A stretch of DNA of 64,000 nt from Boswellia sacra (lineage: Eukaryota; Streptophyta; Magnoliopsida; Sapindales; Burseraceae), in the NCBI GenBank assembly GCA_013180625.2, contig SNVD02003163.1:104272-168271 (forward strand). Reading direction: 5' to 3'. Both the position numbers and the translations under genes were made by a program. The notes beneath the pieces were generated by a model that had not been told where the DNA came from, did no database searches, and saw only the letters and a program-made list of their open reading frames with translations. Below are positions 47,539-59,928 of the stretch, piece after piece (position 1 is the first letter of the stretch; each line of letters starts with the position of its first letter).

Positions 47539-48874
47539 TAACACATCCGAAAAAGGATTTCTCCCACGTATAGGAGTGTCGAAGTAATAAACCCAGTGAG
47601 ACCGGGGTCGATCCACGAGGAAGGGGATTTTAGCACTACAAATTATAAGCTAAGCAAATACGATATGATGATTCAAAGATATGACAAGATAATACCAGCA
47701 ATAGATTAGAATAATTAAAATATGCAAGTAAAAGGAATTAACACAATAATAATGAGAGCTAAGGTTTAGGGGATCCGCCCTTGATATTTCGAATAAGGAT
47801 AAACAACCCATTTTAGTTATATGAATTATATTTGCTTTGTTACCAATATTTATACCACTACTTGTAAATGGGTTCAAGCATACAATGTGCCAATCTCCAT
47901 ATGTCGACAACAAATCAAGGTTCCTAACTAGATTCGTGTCGGTAAGAAAAAACCATACGACATCTAAAAAGGATCCAAGCATTTGATGTACCAAGAATTG
48001 TCTACAATGGATCAAGACCTCCACTTTACGAATGGTGTCAAGATTGATTAAGAAAGTAAATATGAATCATATAAAATAAACAACATAAGATTATGATAAT
48101 TAAGCACATATTAAGGGTTAGAGAATCCTTACTCTCATATCAAGGGTTTCACCCTTTCACCTTAGCAAGAGAGAATTTAGAAAGACATTATAAGAGAAAG
48201 AACACAAATTACAAGAAAAAGGAAATTCATTAATAACATTAACACACAAGAGAGAAAACACAATAACAAGGGATACACAATACAAGATCCCAGCTAAGGC
48301 CAAGATGCCCAATGGGTCACAAGGCACCTCTATTTATAGATACATTCAGGGGTAAACTTGTCAAATTATAAGGGAATAATTGTCAAATATTATATGCACC
48401 AACTTTGACAATTGAAGTAATTAGGTGAATTAAGAATTTTAATCACATGTCTTCATGAAAGTCGTAGATATTTCTCTCAGCTTTCTAGAACATCTTGATT
48501 CATACGATTTGGATACGTATTCTGAGAGATATGATCATAATATTGAGGCATGGTCAGGCTGGGTCAAAACTGCAGATGGATTCACTTCAAGCCCATTTTT
48601 GGTCCACTAAGAGCCCGAATTTGATGAAGCTTGTGAAATACAATCTTGTAGATAATTTAATCAGCTTTCCAAATCATTAATATTTGCACCATTCTAATAT
48701 ATAAATAGAGAGTTATGCCTATTTTACCAAACCTGTAACAAAACCAAAATTAAGATAGTTAATTCCAAAGATGCAAAGACTACAAATATGCTTAAATTGA
48801 GGAATTTAATGACACTATTAATGCAATATGATGAACTAAACTCTTATTAAACATACATATTTAAGTGTTCATCA
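47539..48874 (-). repeat. 5' LTR of element B
   Basis: Minus strand starts TGATGAACACTTAAATATG (48874) and ends GGATGTGTTA (47539), 1336 bp. It shows the uninterrupted LINE target sequence near 48222. The flanking TTGCC at 48875-48879 is the target duplication. Confidence 0.93.
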
Positions 48875-48879
48875 TTGCC

Positions 48880-49573
48880 TTCTAGGTGGATGTTGTAGTT
48901 ACTACAAACCAATAGAGCCCAAACAAGAAGGTGCCACAAGTTATTTTGCATAAAGTATGGATCCCGATTCTATACTTTGTTATAAATATTATGTTTTCTT
49001 ATGTTCGTTGACAATTTTGTTAACATGGTTATATTCAATTGTCATTCATGCATATAAACTTCGATCCCGTTCAAGAATTATTATTTGACATATATTTTTC
49101 TTCATTTTCATCCAAAGATGACAACGAAGAGTGTATGTCTAGTAATGATTCTTGAATTGTCCAGATTCGGACAGTTCGAGCATGCATAAGTTTGTATTGT
49201 AAATTAGTTGGTCATGTTTTGTTTCATCTTATCAGAAAATTTGGTTACATTTTCTCATGTTCTCTCAGTACATAATAGATGATTGTCCATTTTGTGTGGA
49301 TTTTCGAACATCAAAATGACACATGCATTTAATCAACTCTATCTATGTGTACTTGGAGAACTATAGGGAAATGCTGCCAAATTTTCTTTAGAGATGGAGC
49401 AACTTGTGACTACTACTTTATAGTACAAACTTATGCATTCTTGAATGGGATAGGACCACCAACCTTTTAGATAAATGCTTGCAACTAGGTTTCATATTAT
49501 ATTTATTCACTTATGCATGAATAAATTTGTATTGATGTAAATATTGTTGTTATTACTTTTAAAGGAAATTCTC
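48880..49573. other. Upstream non-coding part of the CACTA transposase gene
   Basis: Continuation of the host DNA from 34944. No gene was recognised. It precedes the first readable transposase codon at 49574, and may hold leader or intron sequence of that gene. Confidence 0.5.
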
Positions 49574-51822
49574 ATGAATAAGAGTTGGATTGACTTACCA
49601 AATCAATGTTGTTGAGCATATTTCATTGGGGTGGAGGGATTTATAAATTTTGCCTTTGGTAATTTAGTGTATGACAATAGAATATTATGTCCAAGTAAGA
49701 AATGTCAAAATCGATATCTTTTGGATAGATACACAGCTAGGGAGCATTTAATATGTAATGGGTTTTTAAGAACGTACAAGAGATGGGCCTTACATGGTGA
49801 ACAATATACAACTATAGAGTCTGACCAACCTAACCAACATTTTGAGGTTGGTTGTGATTCTACAAGGGGTGATGATATAGTTGGAATGATACATGAGACC
49901 ATGGGGATTCCGAATAATGATTTCGGTGAAGGTAGTAGTTGCCCAGTAGGTAGTGAAACTGAAACATATCTTAAGCTGCTTGAACAAGTATAGTGTCCTT
50001 TGTATCTGGGTTGTGAAAATTTTACCTCCCTATCATTTACTGTTCAACTTTTGCAACTAATGTTGCACGGATGGACCGATAAATCAGTGACAAAGTTATT
50101 AGAACTTGTGAAGAATGCCTTTCCTGATCAAGTCAAAATTCCTTCTTCATATTATGAAGCACAAAAGATAACTACTAACTTGGGGTTTACGTACAAGACT
50201 TGGGATGCTTGTCCTAACAATTGTATGTTGTTCAGAGGCGAGTTAGCAAATTTGGATAGATGTTGCATATGCCAAAAGTCTCGCTATAAGAACTTTGATG
50301 AGTTGAATGATGCATCAAATTCGCATGGGAAGATAGTTGCAAAGCAAGTTAGGTACTTTCCATTAAGTTCTAGGTTTAAAAGGTTATTCATGTCCTCAAA
50401 AACTGCTTTTCTTATGCGTTGGCATATAGAAGATCGCATTAAAGACGGTGTTCTTAGGCATCCAGCTGATAGTCTTTGTTAGAGAACTTTCGATGAAAGA
50501 AATCCAGAGTTTGCTGCTGATTGTCGTAACGTGAGACTTGGCTTAGCAACTGATAGATTTAATCCTTTTAGGACTATGTCTATAGCTCATAGTACATGGC
50601 CTATTGTGTTAATGCCGTACAACTTACCTCCTTGGCTATGTATGAAAGAAAGTTTTTCCATATTGTCTATACATATTGATGGTCCCAAAGGTCCTGGGAA
50701 TGAAATAGATGTCTATATGCAACCATTGATTGAGAAATTGAAAGAATTATGGAGTGAAGGTGTACTAACCTATGATGCATCATGTCAACAAATGTTCAAG
50801 CTACATGCAACATTGTTGTGGACTATAAATGACTTTCTGGCATATGCAAATCTATCAGGCTGGAGTACAAAAGGGAAGAAAGCATGTCCTTGTTGTTTAG
50901 GAAATATGGTTTCCAAATGGTTGTCTCATTGTAGGAAATTTTGTTATATGGGTCATCGACGATATTTACCAACTACTCATAGATTTCAAAAGGATAGGAT
51001 TTTCTTTAATGATAGAGCCGATATGGGACCTGCTCCATCTCGGTTATCTGGTTTTGATATAAAACAACAAGTACAAGATACACTAACTGAATATAAGATA
51101 AAAGATCTTCAACGGAGAATGAATAATCCTCAAAATCATGCAAACATCTGGAAGAAGAAAAGTATTTTCTTTGAACTACCATATTGAGAGCATCACTTGA
51201 TTAGACATAATCTTGATGTCATGCATATTGAGAAGAATGTCTGTGACAATATACTATGGACATTGTTGGGGGATCCTAGGAGATCAAAAGATAATTTGAA
51301 AGCTCGCTATGATTTAAGGGATATAAAAATTAGAAAAGCATTGCATCCTCAAGAATGGGGGGCTAACAAATTATATTTACCTCCTACATGTTTCTTAATG
51401 ACCAAAGAAAATAAAGACGTCTTTCTTAGGGTGTTGAAAAAGGTGAAGTTACCAGATGGTTATGTATCAAATATCTCTCGTTGTCTTCACATGAAAGAGC
51501 GAAGAATTTAAGGTTTAAAGAGTCATGACAATCATATACTGCTACAACAACTGCTTCCTCTTGCTGCTCGAAGAGCATTACTGAAAAATGTTGTTGCCAC
51601 TTTGATTGAGTTGGCTAACTTTTTTAAGCAATTATGCTCAAAAGTGAACACTGAAAAAGATTTAAATAATATTCAAGATAAAGTGGTGCTTACATTATGT
51701 CATCTTGAAAAAATATTCCCACCTTCATTCTTTGATATTATGGAGCATTTCCCTGTTCATCTTGCTGAGGAGGCATCATTAGCGGGACCAGTTCAATTTA
51801 GATGAATGTATCCAATTAAGAG
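49574..51822 (+). pseudogene. CACTA transposase TNP2/TNPD type, first long exon
   Basis: A single uninterrupted reading frame of 749 codons with six in-frame stops and no frameshift. The N-terminal transposase-associated domain has 'GFINFAFGN', 'ILCPSKKCQNRYLLDRYT' and 'HLICNGFLRTYKRWALHGE'. The TNP2-like catalytic region (PF02992) follows: 'CPNNCMLFRGELANLDRC', 'WHIEDRIKDGVLRHPADS', 'RLGLATDRFNPFRTMS', 'LPPWLCMKESFSILSIHIDG', 'RHNLDVMHIEKNVCDNIL' and, near the end, 'GPVQFR-stop-MYPIKR'. Stops lie at 49613 (TGA), 49991 (TAG), 50480 (TAG), 51185 (TGA), 51509 (TAA) and 51803 (TGA). Three of them replace a conserved Trp. The protein binds and cuts CACTA ends. The exon ends at 51822, where Sirevirus-type element C sits at the splice donor. 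Confidence 0.92.
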
Positions 51823-51827
51823 ATACT

Positions 51828-53630
51828 TGTTGACCCAAGTATGGCAACCCAAGAGGAGGGGTGAATTGGGTTTTTATTTATCAAAACTGATTTAGAAAAC
51901 TTTTCTTGAAAGATCAAAATTAGTTCACTCTTTCTTTGAGAATAAAGGTGAAGAAGATGAAATTAGAATTTATCAAAGATGCAATCAAAAGATTAATAAT
52001 AATGAACAATCACAAGTGCAAGTAAATATAAAGAGATAGGGATAGAGAGAGTGCAAACTCAATTTACGTGGTTCGGCAAACCTTGCCTACGTCCACGGGT
52101 CCTAGCTCTACGAGCTAAGCTTTCCACTAAGTTGTAGAAATCTTTACAACTTGCTTGATGAACAACCTCACCAAGACTTTTTCCTTCAACCCTTAATAAC
52201 ACCATACCAAGAGTTCTTCTTGATGAACAACCTCACCAAGGCAACTTCCTTCAACTCTTGATAACACCACACCAAGAGTTCTTCTTGATGAACAACCTCA
52301 CCAAGGCAACCTTCTTCAACCCTTGATAACACCACACCAAGAGTTCTTCTTGATGAACAAACTCACCAAGGCAACTTTCTTCAACTCTTGATAATATCAC
52401 ATCAAGAGTTCACTCAAGGATAACTTTTATCCTTTACAAGAAGATCTCACTCTCACTACAATACAAGAACAAAGAAAATTTTTACAACAAAAGTATAACT
52501 CTCTTCAAAGAGTAGATAAAGAATATAAAAGCTCTCTAGACTTGATATTTCTCTTGTTTTATGCTTGATAGATTCTTCTCTTCTTGTTACTGAATGCATG
52601 GGAGAAGAGCTCCTTTTATAGGCAAATGAGATGAACTTAATTAAGTTAAGACACCAACTCCAAATTTTCTGCCCACCATAAAAACTGTAATCTTGTCTGC
52701 CATTTTTGTTAATGTTCTATTTGAAATTTGAAAATATGTAAAACAGAAAAGATTTTAAAATTGAATAAGATTTCCAACGCATCAAGAACAAAGTCATTTG
52801 GATATCTGTAGCTCAAGATATGGCCAAAACACCATTCGGTACTCATGTGACTTGATTTTTCTTTCTTGTGTCAGTCCACCAACTTGCATGTGTATTATGT
52901 CAGTCTTCCATTTGAAATTTGAATTTCTTCAAAGAATATGAAATCTGCTCCATTGAATTATCTTTCCAATGCCATAAGAATCAAGTTATTTGGATATCTC
53001 TAACTCATGATATGGATAAAATATCCTTTAGTGCTCAAATAAGTTGATTTTTCTTCTCTATGTCAGTCCACCGAATTCCATGTCAATTATGTCGGCCATC
53101 TGTTTGAAATTTGAATTTATTCAAAACATATGAAATGTGATTCATTTAAGTCCTCTTTCCAATGCCATAAGAATCAAGTTATTTTGATTTTTCTAGCTCA
53201 AGATATGTCCAAAAGAGTATTCAGTGCTCATGTCAGCTGCTTCCATTTGTCTTTCAATTTGCATGATGATTTGGACGACCTTACACTTGAAATTTGAATT
53301 TCTTTAAAACATATGAAATGTTATAAATTGAGAAGCTTTCCAAAGGCTCAAGAATCACGTTATTTGGACATTTGTAGAGAAATATATGACCAATTGATTG
53401 AATATTACTCATGTGTCATATTCCTTGAATCAAACCTTGTTATTAAACTTTGGTGCCTTTAACATGTAGTCTTCTCCTTAGCTTCAACACTTCATTTTAA
53501 TAAGCCTCTTCTTAATTTTACAATTATTTCAATGATCTTACTCTTACACATAAATAAACATGTTAGTAAATCTCAATTAATCAATGTGTATTGTTATCAT
53601 CAAAATTATCATGTAGCCTTAGGGCTAACA
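51828..53630 (-). repeat. 3' LTR of element C
   Basis: Plus strand starts TGTTGACCCAAGTATGG and ends TTAGGGCTAACA, 1803 bp. It contains four units of a ~65-bp repeat (about 52150-52420, each with CACACCAAGAGTTCTTCTTG) and a ~190-bp array (about 52740-53400, each with CATTTGAAATTTGAAT-like text). Confidence 0.93.
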
Positions 53631-53821
53631 ATCTCCCCCTTTTTGATGATGACAAACCATTGATCTCTTTAAAATATAATCTAAAATCAAGATTGAAAAT
53701 AAAATCAGGAATAAGCAAAGAATCAACAAAAGATAATAATTGTTATAAATATAAGCAATCCAACTATTTCTCCCCCTTTTGTTATCATCAAAAAGATGTA
53801 ATCAAATTAACTACTCCCCCT
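53631..53821 (-). other. Multiple polypurine tracts of element C
   Basis: Three G-rich tracts on the minus strand: AAAAAGGGGGAGAT at 53631-53646 beside the LTR, AAAAGGGGGAGA near 53770, and GGGGGAG near 53814. Repeated tracts upstream of the 3' LTR are a known Sirevirus feature. Confidence 0.8.
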
Positions 53822-53863
53822 TAACATATGCTACCATTCAAAGATTGTCATATTAAAGCAAAA

Positions 53864-56800
53864 TTAAGACATATCCAACATGCCTAATTCTCTTCTAATT
53901 AGGCAAAATCTATCTTGACTAAGGGGTTTAATAAATATATCGACTAATTGTTTATCAATGGGAACAAATTCTAAAGAAATATTACCTTTTTGCACATGAT
54001 CTCTAATAAAATGATGTCTAATCTCTATACGCTTTGTCCTAGAGTGTTGTATGAGATTTTTTGAAATGTTGATGGCACTTGTATTGTCACATTTGATGGG
54101 AATATGATCAAATACCACACTATAATCTTTTAAAATTTGTTTCATCCAAAGAGATTGTGCACAACAACTTCCTACTGCAATATACTTGGCTTCCGCGGTT
54201 GATAAGGCAACAGAATTTTGTTTTCTACTAAACCATGAGACTAATGCATGTCCTAGAAAATGGCAAGAGCCACTAGTGCTCTTTCTATCAAGAAGACTTC
54301 CAGCAAAGTCGCATCGGAATAACTAATTAGATCAAAATTATCACACTTAGGATACCAAATACCTAGATTTATGGTTCCAAGAAGATATCTAAATATCCTT
54401 TTGACAGCCTTAAAGTGAGATTCCTTTGGACAAGATTAAAATCTAGCACACATACATACACTAAACATAATATCAGGTCTACTAGCAGTTAAATACAAAA
54501 GAGAGTCAATCATACCTTGATATTTTGTTACCTCAACATCTTTTCCTTTCTCATCCTTGTCAAGCTTGGTTAATGTACCCATAGGTGTGTTATATGTCCT
54601 CGAATTATCCATGCCAAACTTCTTGAGAAGATCTCTTGTGTATTTAGCTTGATTAATGAAGATCCCATCTATTGATTGCTTGATTTGAAGTCCAAGAAAG
54701 AAATTTAATTCTCCCATTAAGCTCATTTCAAATTCTTGTTGCATGCACTTGGAAAATTCCTCACACATAAAGACATTAGTAGCACCAAATATAATATCAT
54801 CAACATAGATTTGAACAATTAATAAATCATCATTTTTTGTCTTAACAAAAAGAGTAGTATCAACTTTTTTCATTTCGAAACCATTATCAATGAGAAATTT
54901 GCTCAATCTATCATACCATGCTCTTGGTGCTTGTTTCAAGCCATAAAGTGCCTTTTTGAGTTTGAAAACATGGTTTGGAAAATCATGATTTTGAAAACCA
55001 AGAGGTTGCTCTACATATACTTCCTCCATAATGTAACCATTAAAAATGCACTTTTGACATCCATTTGATATAATGTAAAATTTTTATAACATGCAAATGC
55101 ACACAACATTCTAATTGATTCTAATCTAGCAACTGGTGCAAAGGTTTCCTCATAATCAATACCTTCTTCTTGATTGTATCCTTGAGCAACAAGTCTAGCT
55201 TTGTTTCTAATAATGGTGCCATTTTCATTTACTTTATTTCTAAAAATCCATTTAGTGCCTATAACAGAATGATTTTTGGGTCTAGGGACTAATTCCCAAA
55301 CTTGATTTCTCTCAAATTGATTCAATTCTTCTTGCATAGCCAAAATCCAACTTTCGTCATTTTCGGCTTCTTTAAAAGATTTTGGTTCAAATTGAGAGAC
55401 AAAAGCAAAATGATTACAAAAATTCCTAAAAGAAGATCTAGTTCTCATACCTTGTGATGGTTCACCAATAATGAGATCTTTAGGGTGAGCTTTTGCGTAC
55501 CTCCATTCCTTTGGTAATTCTTGGGAGGAATCATTTACTTCCTCAAGCTTTTCTTGTTGAAGTTATAATTCATCTTGGCTTTTTTCATCAAGCCTTGATT
55601 CCTTGATTTGCCTTTCTACCTCAACAATATCATCATCTAAATTCTTTGAAGAAATAACATTAGTTTCATCGAATTCAACATGCATAGATTCTTCAATAGT
55701 AAGAGTCTTTTTGTTAAAAACTCTATATGTTTTACTATGGTTGGAGTAGCCAACACAAATTCCAATATCGGCTTTTGCATCAAATTTTCAAGGTTATCCT
55801 TGGTGTTTAAAATAAAACATTTACATCCAAAAACTTTAAAAAATCCAATGTTGGGTTTTCTTCCTTTCCAAAGTTCATAAGAAGTTTTCTTTATTAAAGC
55901 TCTAATATGGACTCTATTGATTATAAAGCATGCAATATTAATGGCTTCGACCCAAAAATATTTTGGCAAATAATTTTCAAGTACATAGTCCTAGCCATTT
56001 CTTGGATAGTCCTATTTTTCCTCTCAATAACACCATTTTGTTGTGAAGTTCTAGGTGCAGAAAAATTATGTTCAAAACCATTTTCATCACAAAGATTTTC
56101 CAATGCAATATTGTCTACTTCACCACCATGATCACTCCTAATGGACACAATGGAATAACCTTTTTGATTTTGGACCCTTTTTGTAAATTTTAAAAAAGCT
56201 TGTGTGGCCTCATTTTTAGTTTTCAAGAATAACACCCAAGTGAATCTTGAATAATCATCTACAATAACAAAAACATAATACTTTCCACCAAGGCTTTGAG
56301 TTCTTGATGGTCCAAATAAATCCAAATGAAGTAATTGTAGAGGTTTATTTGTTAAAATAAATTTCTTTTTGTTTAAAAGAAGTTCTCACTTGTTTTCCAA
56401 ATTGACAAGCATCACAAATTTTATCCTTTTCAAATTTTATTTTTGGAAGACCATCAACTAAATCATTTTTAGAAATTTTTGAAAGTGTGTCCATGCTAGC
56501 ATGACCTAACCTTCTATGCCATAACCAAGCATCATCATTAACAATGAAACAATTTTCTACATGATCATTAACATCAATATCAATTGTATAAATATTACCA
56601 CATCTATTACCAACAAATAATATCTTATTGTTACTAAAATCCTTAATCACACATCTATTAGGCTAAAAAACAACAAAATATCCTTATCACACAATCGACT
56701 AATGCTAATCAAATCATGTTTCAAACCATTAACAAGCAAAACATTTTTAATAATAGGTGAAGAAGGGTTACCAATATCACCATGTCCGATTACCCTTCCT

Positions 56801-57072
56801 TTGGCATTATCACCGAAGGTCACATATCCTCCTTTCTTCATGATTAATCTTGAGAACTTGGAGGCATCTCCGGTCATATGCCTTGAGCATCCACTATCTA
56901 AGTACCACTTGTGTTTGCCACTTTGTCTCTCATCTTCACTTAAATCCATGAAGCACATGTTTGCCACTTTGCAATCTTCTTCTTCGGTGGAGCTAGCATC
57001 ACTATCATCCCAATTTGTGGCTTTCATTGCTTTGGATTTCTTGTTTTGATTCTTGAAGTAAGGATAATCCAT
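53864..57072 (-). pseudogene. Element C pol: protease, integrase, RT, RNase H (several frameshifts)
   Basis: Protease: 'WYLDSGCSRHMTG' (56890 region). Pre-integrase HHCC block: 'LWHRRLGHASMDTL' with 'CDACQFGKQ' (56345-56560). Integrase core: 'MDLFGPSRTQSLGGKYYVF', 'RSDHGGEVDN' and 'NGVIERKNRTIQEMARTM' give the D, D, E residues (55921-56325). RT: '[12 protein letters not shown]', '[13 protein letters not shown]', '[15 protein letters not shown]' and the catalytic '[10 protein letters not shown]' near 54800. RNase H C-terminal part: 'CDNTSAINISKN' and 'DIFIKPLSQDRFCLIRREL' (53864-54145). The pieces sit in different frames, with shifts near 56650, 55950, 55630, 55030 and 54430. The domains are in standard copia order. 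The set would copy and integrate element DNA if intact. Confidence 0.92.
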
Positions 57073-57177
57073 CTTTACATGTCCTGATTTCTTGCACTCA
57101 TAGCAAATGACTTGATTGTTTTTCTTATCTTGCTCTGAGCTTTGCCCTTTGTACTCCCTTCTAGAATTCTTCTTGAA

Positions 57178-57978
57178 TCATTGGTTTCTTCTAATCATTC
57201 TTTTTAGCTTTCTTGTGATGAATGCAAGATCTTCATCATCTCCTTCATCGTCGGACTCATCATCTTCTTTTGTTGAAAATTTGAAAGCGATATTTTTCTT
57301 TTTCTTGAAATCTTCTTCATTCTCCTTCAAGGTGATTTCATGAGTCATGATAGAACACATAAGTTCTTCTAATGGTAGTTTGGTGAGGTCCTTTGCTTCT
57401 TGAATTGTCGTCACCTTTGGCTCCCAAGACTTTGGTAGACTCCTAAGAATCTTTCTCACCATTTCAACATTAGAATAAGATTTACCAAGAGATTTCAAAC
57501 TATTAATAATATCCGTAAATCTAGTAAACATTTCAAAAATTGATTCATCCGATTTCATCTTAAAAAGCTCATAACTATGAACTAGCATACTAATTTTGGA
57601 TTCTTTACCTTGACTAGTTCCTCCATGAGTTACTTCAAGTGTATGCCATATTTCTTGGGTCGTAGAACAAGTAGATATTCTATTAAACTCATTTCTATCT
57701 AGAGCATAATACAACATATTCATAGCTTTAGCATTCAAACTCAATTTCTTTTTATCATCTTCACTAAACTCTTTAGGTTCTTTAAGCATGCATTCCCCAT
57801 TTTCAATTTTGGTAAGAGCAAAAGGTCCTTCCAAAACAATATACCACAAATCATAATCAAAAGATTTCAAGAAAATACTCATTCTAGTTTTCCAATAAGA
57901 GTAATCACTTCCATTAAAAAATGGAGGTCTAGAGATAGAAAGTCCCTCAACATATGTAGTTGAATTAAAAGTTGTCAT
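57178..57978 (-). pseudogene. Element C gag, copia UBN2 type
   Basis: A 266-residue frame starting 'MTTFNSTTYVEGLS', then 'RPPFFNGSDYSYWKTRMSIF', the UBN2-type gag opening (PF14223), and 'LEELMCSIMTHEITLKE' near residue 210, followed by an acidic stretch. A TGA ends it at 57178. The same frame continues into a CCHC knuckle ('CYECKKSGHVKMDY') and the protease at 57072, so the TGA is probably a nonsense change rather than the natural end. The ATG lies about 40 bases from the primer site. Gag forms particles around element RNA. Confidence 0.9.
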
Positions 57979-58015
57979 AGCTCAAAAATCGATTAAGATT
58001 TAAAAAATTGAGCAA

Positions 58016-58031
58016 CCTTGCTCTGATACCA
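58016..58031 (-). other. Primer-binding site of element C
   Basis: Minus strand TGGTATCAGAGCAAGG lies two bases after the 5' LTR end, complementary to the 3' end of initiator tRNA-Met as in most copia elements. Confidence 0.93.
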
Positions 58032-58033
58032 CT

Positions 58034-59837
58034 TGTTGACCCAGGTATGGCAACCCAAGAGGGGGGGTGAATTGGGTTTTTATTTATCAAAACTGATTTA
58101 GAAAACTTTTCTTGAAAGATCAAAATTAGTTCACTCTTTCTTTGAAAATAAAGGTGAAGAAGATGAAATTAGAATTATCAAAGATGCAATCAAAAGAATA
58201 ATAATGATGAACAATCACAAGTGCAAGTAAATGTAAAGAGGAAAGGGATAGAGAGAGTGCAAACTCAATTTACGTGGTTCGGCAAACCTTGCCTACGTCC
58301 ACGTGCTCCTAGCTCCACGAGCTAAGCTTTCCACTAAGTTGTAGAAATCTTTACAACTTGCTTGATGAACAACCTCACCAAGACTTTTTCTTCCAACTCT
58401 TGATAACACCACACCAAGAGTTCTTCTTGATGAACAACCTCACCACGGCAACTTTCTTCAACCCTTGATAACACCACACCAAGAGTTCTTCTTGATGAAC
58501 AACCTCACCAAGGAAACTTTCTTCAACCCTTGATAACACCACACCAAGAGTTCTTCTTGATGAATAACCTCACCAAGGTAACTTTCTTCAACTCTTGATA
58601 AAATCACACCAAGAGTTCACTCAAGGATAACGTTTATCCTTTACAAGAAGATCTCACTCTCACCACAATACAAGAACAAAGAAAATTTTTACAACAAAAG
58701 TATAACTCTCTTCAAATAGTAGATAAAGAATATAAAAGCTCTCTAGACTTGATATTTCTCTTGTTTTATGCTTGATAGATTCTTCTCTTCTTGTTACTGA
58801 ACGCATGGGAGAAGGGCTCCTTTTATAGGCAAATGAGATGAACTTAATCAAGTGAAGACACCAACTCCAAATTTTCTGCCCACCATAAAAACTGTAATTT
58901 TGTCTGCCATTTTTGTCAATGTTCTGTTTGAAATTTGTAAAATCTGTGAAATATAAAAGTTTGTAAAATGGAATACGCTTTCCAACGCATCAAGAACAAA
59001 GTCATTTGGATATCTGTAGCTCAAGATATGGCCAAAACACCATTCGGTACTCATGTGACTTGATTTTTCTTCCTTGTGTCAGTCTACCGACTTGCATATG
59101 TATTATGTCAGTTTTCCATTTGAAATTTGAATTTCTTCAAAGAATATGAAATCTGCTCCATTGAATCATCTTTCAATGCCATAAGAATCAAGTCATTTGG
59201 ATATCCCTAACTCAAGATATGGACAAAACATTAGTCGGTGCTCAAATGAGTTGATTTTTCTTCTCTGTGTCAGTCCACCGAATTGCATGTCAATTATGTC
59301 AGCCTTCCATTCAAAATTTGAATTTATTCAAAACATATGAAATGTGCTTCATTAAGTCCTCTTTCCAATGCCATAATAATGAAGTTATTTTGATTTTTCT
59401 AGCTCAAGATATGTTCAAAAGAGCATTTGGTGCTCATGTTAGCTGCTTCCATTTGTCTTTCAATTTGCATGATGATTTGGACAGCCTTACACTTTAAATT
59501 TGAATTTCTTTAAAACATATGAAATGTTATAAATTGAGTAAGCTTTCCAAAGGCTCAAGAATCACATTATTTGAATATTTGTAGAGAAATATATGAGCAA
59601 TTGATTAAACATTACTTATGTGTCACATTCCTTGAATCAAACCTTGTTCTTAAACTTTGGTGCCTTTAACATGTGGTCTTCTCCTTAGCTTCAACACTTC
59701 ATTTTAATAAGCTTCTTCTTGATTTTACAATTATTTCAATGATCTTACTCTTGCACATAAATAAACATGTTAGTAAATCTCAATTAATCAATGTGTATTG
59801 TTATCATCAAAATTATCATGTAGCCTTAGGGCTAACA
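58034..59837 (-). repeat. 5' LTR of element C
   Basis: 1804 bp, same termini and internal arrays as the 3' LTR, with scattered substitutions. Four units of the ~65-bp repeat are at about 58360-58640. High similarity between the two LTRs indicates a comparatively recent insertion. Confidence 0.93.
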
Positions 59838-59928
59838 GTACTATGAACTACCATGTTAATGTCTTTTAATTTTCATAAATTCTAAATGAATTGATTGATA
59901 GTACTTATAAATTTCATGAGTTGTCTAG
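59838..59928 (+). other. Intron of the CACTA transposase, cut at its donor by element C
   Basis: The pre-insertion sequence reads AAGAG/GTACT at the donor and TTGTCTAG/G at the acceptor. It joins 'PIKR' to 'YLLTLKRYV' in frame, exactly as expected for TNP2 proteins. The GTACT that starts the intron is also the element C target duplication. Confidence 0.75.

Larger units (their letters stand above)
34950..48874 (-). mobile_element. Athila-like LTR retrotransposon B carrying a LOG gene, complete, with nested LINE
   Basis: Both LTRs are present (47539-48874 and 34950-42441). The element has a perfect TTGCC target duplication at 34945-34949 and 48875-48879. Without the LINE and its duplication it is about 7.8 kb. 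Order on the minus strand: 5' LTR, primer site, gag, spacer ORF, LOG, tail, polypurine tract, 3' LTR. No pol domain is readable between gag and the 3' LTR. It is the same family as element A, in opposite orientation. It would depend on enzymes of an autonomous relative. Confidence 0.92.
51828..59837 (-). mobile_element. Ty1/copia element C, Sirevirus type, with both LTRs
   Basis: Two near-identical LTRs (51828-53630 and 58034-59837), an initiator tRNA-Met-type primer site, a gag and pol in copia order (protease, integrase, RT, RNase H), and three CCCCC-rich polypurine tracts before the 3' LTR. The last feature, long LTRs and the 'PLSQDRFCLIRRELGM' end of RNase H point to the Sirevirus (SIRE/Maximus) lineage. 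The target duplication is ATACT (51823-51827) and GTACT (59838-59842), one base different. No env-like ORF is seen after pol. Several frameshifts make it non-autonomous now. Confidence 0.93.

Noticed and set aside
49631..49993. Start of the transposase at 49631
   Set aside because: 49631 is a GTG codon. An in-frame ATG at 49574 continues the same frame through one TGA, so the earlier start was preferred.
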